Assembly (NCBI GenBank): GCA_949130485.1
Contig: OX422193.1
Span: forward strand, 4,570,871-4,634,870
Length of the DNA: 64,000 nt
Source: Agelas oroides
Taxonomy: Eukaryota; Porifera; Demospongiae; Agelasida; Agelasidae
Reading direction: 5' to 3'
Under the pieces are notes generated by a model. The model was not told where the DNA came from, did not search any database, and saw only the letters and a list, made by a program, of their open reading frames with translations. Below are positions 58,460-64,000 of this stretch, piece after piece. The stretch's first letter is position 1. The number at the start of each line of letters is the position of its first letter. Both the position numbers and the translations under genes were made by a program.

Positions 58460-59430
58460 AGCTTTGAAGCACGTGCGGCCTGTTTATGTGCCAGGAAAGA
58501 TCTAGAAAAAGCAGTTTTCACCACTGTGCAGGTCCTGTGAAGTTCGTGCAAGCCGGTTTATATGTCAGGAAAGATCTATAAATCAGTTTTCACAACCTTG
58601 CAGGTCCTGTGAAGCTCGTACAAGCCGGTTTAGGAGCCAGGAAAGATCTAGAAAACAGTTTTCACAACTGTGTAGGTCCTGTGAAGATCGTGGAAGCCTG
58701 TTTATATGTCATGAAAGGTCTAGAAAGCAGTTTTTACAACTTTGCAGGTTCTGTGAAGCTCGTACAAGCCTGTTTAGGAGCCAGGAAAGATCTAGAAAGC
58801 AGTTTTCACAACTGTGCAGGTCCTGTGAAGCTCGTGCAAGCCTGTTTACATGCGGGAAAGGTCTGAAACAGCTGTTTTAAGAGCCGTGGAGGAGCTTTGA
58901 TGCACGTGCAGGCCTGTTTATGTGCCCTTAAAGATCGGGAAAGCAGTTTTCACCACTGTACAGGTCCTATGAAGCTCGTGCAAGCCTGTTTAAGTGCTGG
59001 AAACGTCTGACAAATCAGTTTTAACCGCCGAGAATGTGCTGTGAAACTCGTGCAAGCATATATAAGTGTCAGGAAAGATCTAGAAAGCAGTTATCACCAC
59101 ACTGGAAGTCTTGTAAGGCTCGTGTAAGCCTGTTTATGTGCCAGAAAAGACCTAGAAAGCAGTTTTCACCTCTGTGGAGGCACTGCAAACCTCGTCCAAG
59201 CATGTTTAAGTGACAGGAAAGATCTAGAAAGCTGTTTTCACCACTGTGCAGGTGCTGTGAAGCTCGTGCAAGCCCGTTTAAGAGCCAGGAAAGATCTAGA
59301 AAACAGTTTTCATCACTGTGGAGGTGGTGTGAGGCTCGTCCCTGCCAGTTTAAACGCGGGCAAGGTCTGAAACAGCTGTTTTAACCGCCGTGGAGGAGCT
59401 TTGAAGCACCTCCAGGCCTGTTTATGTGCC
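58460..59430 (+). repeat. 72-bp complex satellite, block G
   Basis: The block starts with the right target duplication AGCTTTGAA (58460-58468) and continues in register with block F, showing that the two were contiguous before insertion. It includes several monomers of the GGAGCCAGG/CACAACTGTG type and one TATATAAG monomer near 59058. It ends at TTTATGTGCC. Confidence 0.93.
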
Positions 59431-60009
59431 CATATCAAGAAGTTTAGCCCAAAAACGGACATTCAATCTGGTTAAATCATCAAAGTATGTAATAATTTTC
59501 ACTTGTTGTCACAAGTTGTCACAAGTTGACCATCAAAGTAGGTGTGACTAACACCTGCCAACTTTTCATGGGTACAAAGCAATAAGCCTTCCATTTTTAA
59601 TGCTAAAATGACGGACTTAAACAGCTGTGTAATTTGATGTAGTAGGGATGGTTTGTTAGTTCAAACCTTGTCTAATTCAACTCCAGGGTACCTTTTTTAA
59701 AGTAGTTTTGACAGTGATCTACATCTCAAGTTATGAATTTTGCCATACATTGTTCTATGAGGCTTCTGAGTTGATATAGCAGCAAAATGACGGACCTAAA
59801 TCACCACGTAGCAGCACAAACTATACATGACTATGTGCATTTCAACATGTAGATTCCAGTTCCAGGGTACCTTTTTAGAATTGAGCACTCAAAATCATTT
59901 TATGGCCAAAAATATAAATATTTCTTTGATGTTTTAATGAGTTATAAGATTCTAATTGGTGAGAAAGTGGTGTATTAATTGGGCTAATGTCCGCTAACTT
60001 TCTGATATG
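59431..60009. mobile_element. 579-bp MITE with CATATCA ends, no visible TSD
   Basis: The insert begins CATATCAAGAAGTTTAGC and ends GCTAACTTTCTGATATG, inverted repeats of about 17 bp with a few differences. Removing it exactly restores GTGCCAAGAAAGATCTAG, the sequence seen in neighbouring 362-bp copies, so no target duplication is evident. Inside, two copies of a segment of about 178-180 bp lie in tandem (AAAATGACGGAC at about 59605 and 59785, CCAGGGTACCTTTTT at about 59683 and 59861). There is also a GTTGTCACAA direct repeat near 59516. Non-coding; superfamily unknown. Confidence 0.75.
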
Positions 60010-63000
60010 AAGAAAGATCTAGATAAAGCAGTTTTCACCACTGTGCAGGTCCTGTGAAGCTCGTGCAAGCCTGTTTAAGTGCGGGAAACGTCTGACAAAG
60101 CCGTTTTAACCCCCGTGAAAGTGCTATGAGGATCATGCCAGCCTGTTTAAATGCGGGAAAGATCTGAAACGGCTCTTTTAACCGCCGTGGAGGAGCTTTG
60201 AAGCGCGTGCAGGCCTGTTTAGGTGTCAGAAAAGAACTGGAAAGCAGTTTTCACCACTGTGGAGGTCCTGTGAGGTTCATCCCAGCCTGTTTAAATGCGG
60301 GAAAGGTCTGAAACAGCTGTTTTAACCGCCGTGGAGGAGCTTTGAAGCACCTCCAGGCCTGTTTATGTGCCAAGAAAGATCTAGATAAAGCAGTTTTCAC
60401 CACTGTGCAGGTCCTGTGAAGCTCGTGCAAGCCTGTTTAAGTGCGGGAAACGTCTGACAAAGCCGTTTTAACCCCCGTGAAAGTGCTATGAGGCTCATGC
60501 CAGCCTGTTTAAATACGGGAAAGGTCTGAAACGGCTCTTTTAACCGCCGTGGAGGAGCTTTGAAGCGCGTGCAGGCCTGTTTAGGTGTCAGAAAAGAACT
60601 GGAAAGCAGTTTTCACCACTGTGGAGGTCCTGTGAGGTTCATCCCAGCCTGTTTAAATGCGGGAAAGGTCTGAAACAGCTGTTTTAACCGCCGTGGAGGA
60701 GCTTTGAAGCACCTCCAGGCCTGTTTATGTGCGAAGAAAGATCTAGATAAAGCAGTTTTCACCACTGTGCAGGTCCTGTGAAGCTCGTGCAAGCCTGTTT
60801 AAGTGCGGGAAACGTCTGACAAAGCCGTTTTAACCCCCGTGAAAGTGATATGAGGCTCATGCCAGCCTGTTTAAATGCGGGAAAGGTCTGAAACGGCTCT
60901 TTTAACCGCCGTGGAGGAGCTTTGAAACACGTGCAGGCCTGTTTAGGTGTCAGAAAAGAACTGGAAAGCAGTTTTCACCACTGTGGAGGTCCTGTGAGGT
61001 TCATCCCAGCCTGTTTAAATGCGGGAAAGGTCTGAAACAGCTGTTTTAACCGCCGTGGAGGAGCTTTGAAGCACCTCCAGGCCTGTTTATGTGCCAAGAA
61101 AGATCTAGATAAAGCAGTTTTCACCACTGTGCAGGTCCTGTGAAGCTCGTGCAAGCCTGTTTAAGTGCGGGAAACGTCTGACAAAGCCGTTTTAACCCCC
61201 GTGAAAGTGCTATGAGGCTCATGCCAGCCTGTTTAAATGCGGGAAAGGTCTGAAACGGCTCTTTTAACCGCCGTGGAGGAGCTTTGAAGCGCGTGCAGGC
61301 CTGTTTAGGTGTCAGAAAAGAACTGGAAAGCAGTTTTCACCACTGTGGAGGTCCTGTGAGGTTCACCCCAGCCTGTTTAAATGCGGGAAATGTCTGAAAC
61401 AGCTGTTTTAACCGCCGTGGAGGAGCTTTGAAGCACCTCCAGGCCTGTTTATGTGCCAAGAAAGATCTAGATAAAGCAGTTTTCACCACTGTGCAGGTCC
61501 TGTGAAGCTCGTGCAAGCCTGTTTAAGTGCGGGAAACGTCTGACAAAGCCGTTTTAACCCCCGTGAAAGTGCTATGAGGCTCATGCTAGCCTGTTTAAAT
61601 GCGGGAAAGGTCTGAAACGGCTCTTTTAACCGCCGTGGAGGAGCTTTGAAGCGCGTGCAGGCCTGTTTAGGTGTCAGAAAAGAACTGGAAAGCAGTTTTC
61701 ACCACTGTGGAGGTCCTGTGAGGTTCATCCCAGCCTGTTTAAATGCGGGAAAGGTCTGAAACAGCTGTTTTAACAGCCGTGGAGGAGCTTTGAAGCACGT
61801 CCAGGCTGTTTATGTGCCAGGAAAGAGCTAGAAAGCAGTTTTCACAACTGTGCAGGTCCTGTGAAGCTCGTGCAAGCCTGTTTAAGTGCGGTAAACGTCT
61901 GACAAATCCGTTTAAACCGCCGAGAATGAGCTTTGAAGCTCGTGCAAGCATATATAATTGCCAGGAATGATCTAGAAAGCAGTTATCACCACAGTGGAAG
62001 TCTTGTGAGGCTCGTGCAAACCTGTTTATGAGCCAGAAAAGACCTAGAAAGCAGTTTCCACCACTGTGGAGGCACTGCAAATCTCGTCCAAGCATGTTTA
62101 AGTGACAGGAAAGATCTAGAAAGCGGTTTTCACCACTATGGAGGTCCTGCGAAACTCTTGCAAGCCTATTTAAGAGCCAGGAAAGATCGAGAAAGCTGTT
62201 TTCACCACTGTGAAGGTCCTGTGAGCCTCATTAAAGCCTGTTTATGTGCGTGAAAAGTCTGCCAAATCTGTTTTAACCACAGTATAGGTCCTGTGAAGCT
62301 CGTGCAAGCCTGTTTAAGTGTCAGTAAAGATCTAGAAAAAGCCGTTTTCATCACTGTGCAGGTGCTGTGAAGCTCGTGCAAGCCTGTTTAAGAGCAAGGA
62401 AAGATCGTGAAAGCAGTTATCACCGCTGTTGAGGTCGTGTGAAGCTCATGCAAGCCTGTTTCAGTGCGGAAAACAAATGTCTCACAAATTCGTTTTAACC
62501 GCCGAGAAGGTGCTGGGAAGTTCGTGCCATCTTGTTTAAGTGCGGGAATGGTCTGACAAAATCCGTTTTAACCGCCGTGGAGGCCCTATGAAGCTCGTGC
62601 AAGCCTGTTTAAGTGTCAGGAAAGATCTAGAAAACAGTTTTCATCACTGTAGAGGTCATGTGAAGCTCGTCCCAGCCAGTTTAAATGCGGGCAAGGTCTG
62701 AAACAGCTGTTTTAATTACCGTGGAGGAGATTTGAAGCACGTGCAGCCTGTTTATGTGCCAGGAAAGATCTAGAAAAAGCAGTTTTCACCACTGTGCATG
62801 TCCTGTGAAGCTCGTGCAAGCCTGTTTAATTGCGGGAAACGTCTGACAAAGCCGTTTTAAACCCCGTGAATGTGCTATGAGGCTCATTCCAGCCTGTTCA
62901 AATGCGGTAATGGTGTGAAACAGCTGTTTTAACCGCCGAGGAGGAGCTTTGATGCACATACAGGCCTGTTGATGTGCCAGGAAAGATCTAGAAAGCAGTT

Positions 63001-64000
63001 TTCATCACTGTGCAGGTCCTGTGAAGCTCGTGCAAGCCTGTTTAAGAGCCATGAAATATCGTGAAAGCAGTTTTCGCCACTGTGGAGGTCCTGTGAAGTT
63101 CATACAATCTTGTTTAAGTGCGGGAAAGGTCTGACAAAAACGGTTTCAACCGCCGTGGAGTCCCTATGAAGGTCGTGTAAGCCTGTTTAAGTGTCCGGAA
63201 ATATCTAGAAAGCAGTTTTCACTGCTGCGGAGGTTCTGTGAGGATCGTGCAAGCCTGTTTATGGGCCTGAAAAGAACTAGAAAGGAGTTTTCACCACTGT
63301 GGAGGCCCTGTGAAGATAGTGCAAGCCTGTTTATGTGCAAGGAATGTTCTGGAAATCAGTTTTCACCACTGTACTGCTCCTGTGAAGCTCGTGTAAGCCT
63401 GTTTAAGTGTCAGGAAAGAACTAGAAAGCAGTTTTCAGCACTGTAAAGGTGCTGTAACGTTCGTCCCAGCCTGTTTACATGCGGGAAAGGTCTGAAACAG
63501 CTGTTTTAACCGCCGTGGAGGAGCTTTGATGCACGTGCAGGCCTGTTTATGTGCCCGCAAAGATCTAGAAAGCAGTTTTCATCACTGTGTAAGTCCTGTG
63601 AAGATCGTGCAAGCCTGTTTATGAGACAGAAAAGACCTAGAAAGCAGTTTTCACCACTGTGGAGGCACTGCAAACCTCGTCCAAGCATGTTTAAATGACA
63701 GTAAAGATCTAGAAAGCGGTTTTCACCAATGTGCAGGTCCTGTGAAACTCGTGCAAGCCTGTTTATGTGCCCAGAAAGATCTAGAAAGCAGTTTTCATCA
63801 CTGTGCTGGTCCTGTGAAGCTCGTGCAAGCTTGTTTAAGAGCCAGGAAAAATCGATAAAGCTGTTTTCAGCACTGTTCAGGTGCTGTGAAGCTCGCGCAA
63901 ACCTGTTTAAGAGCCAGGAGAGATCGGGAAAGCAGTTTTCACCGCTGTCTAGGTCCTGTGAAGCTCGTACAATCTTGTTTAAGTGCGGGAAAGGTCTGAC
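60010..64000 (+). repeat. 72-bp complex satellite, block H
   Basis: Satellite continues to the right window edge. The first part is the homogeneous 362-bp HOR; after 61.8 kb the monomers resemble blocks C-E, including the AAGATAGTGCAAGCC and GCACTGCAAACCTCG classes. The array is cut by the window edge at 64000. Confidence 0.93.
60016..61790 (+). repeat. Five tandem copies of a 362-bp higher-order unit
   Basis: GATCTAGATAAAGCAG starts each unit at 60016, 60378, 60740, 61102 and 61464, exactly 362 bp apart. Each unit is about five monomers: GATCTAGATAAAG, CGGGAAACGTCTGAC, GTCTGAAACGGCTCTTTTAAC, GTGTCAGAAAAGAACTGG, and GTCTGAAACAGCTG with GCACCTCCAGG. Copies differ by only a few substitutions each (for example GAGGATCATGCC in copy 1, GTGATATGAGG in copy 3). 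The last copy diverges near 61.77 kb. This is probably the youngest amplification in the window. Confidence 0.9.

Noticed and set aside
1-64000. CRISPR-like or spaced repeats
   Set aside because: The 72-bp units abut directly with no unique spacers, all parts of the unit are repeated, and the context is eukaryotic.
1-64000. CENP-B box (TTCG-N4-A-N2-CGGG pattern)
   Set aside because: Monomers contain TTCG-like and GCGGG pieces, but I did not find them at the required spacing. Centromere function cannot be inferred.
1-64000. Hammerhead ribozyme in the satellite
   Set aside because: Some satellites encode one, but the conserved CTGATGA and GAAA core pair in the right arrangement was not found; CTGATGCC occurs only as a rare monomer variant.

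Overview
This window is a eukaryotic, gene-poor block of complex satellite DNA, not a bacterial or viral locus. About 54.8 kb of the 64 kb is one tandem satellite family with a monomer of about 72 bp (roughly 760 monomers, estimated as length divided by 72), nearly all in the same orientation. I recognise no functional protein gene, tRNA, rRNA or CRISPR array. The many open frames of 60-187 codons come from the 72-bp period: 72 is 24 codons, so a stop-free monomer gives an open frame with a 24-residue peptide repeat on either strand. The interruptions carry metazoan-type DNA transposon signatures (TTAA insertions with CCCTTT ends, 9-bp target duplications, small foldback elements). Abundant MITEs suggest a marine invertebrate, perhaps a sponge or cnidarian, but I cannot assign the species.

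Layout. Satellite blocks lie at 1-18666, 19281-25096, 25648-36639, 37261-49238, 49578-51268, 53345-54060, 58460-59430 and 60010-64000. They contain diverged monomer classes arranged in several different higher-order repeats (HORs): a 10-monomer 714-bp unit and a 1,508-bp unit (4.9-12.4 kb); 1,156/1,804/1,946-bp units (20.9-31.8 kb); tandem pairs of 1,227, 927 and 633 bp (41.3-43.8, 44.2-46.0, 49.9-51.2 kb); and five copies of a 362-bp unit (60.0-61.8 kb). Longer-range duplicates are also present, for example 364-1415 matching 17446-18497 at a constant offset of 17,082.

Insertions. A 606-bp piggyBac-like MITE (18671-19276) has perfect TTAA duplications. A 551-bp MITE (25097-25647) carries a nested 292-bp MITE. 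At 36640-37260 a piggyBac-like element sits in the TTAA flank of a second TTAA element; the intact second element is seen at 49239-49577. A 2.1-kb island (51269-53344) holds hairpin-forming minisatellites. A 4.4-kb Mutator-like element (54061-58459) has a 9-bp target duplication and contains a smaller element with its own 9-bp duplication. A 579-bp MITE (59431-60009) lies at the edge of the 362-bp HOR.

Points of interest: the only inverted monomers in the satellite (12374-12555); two perfect palindromes with E-box cores (CAGCTG and CACGTG) held 34 bp apart wherever two adjacent monomer classes meet; a TATA-box-like monomer class; covarying stem-loops in a 60-bp minisatellite; and a TTAA site in most monomers, which makes the array a ready target for TTAA-specific transposons.
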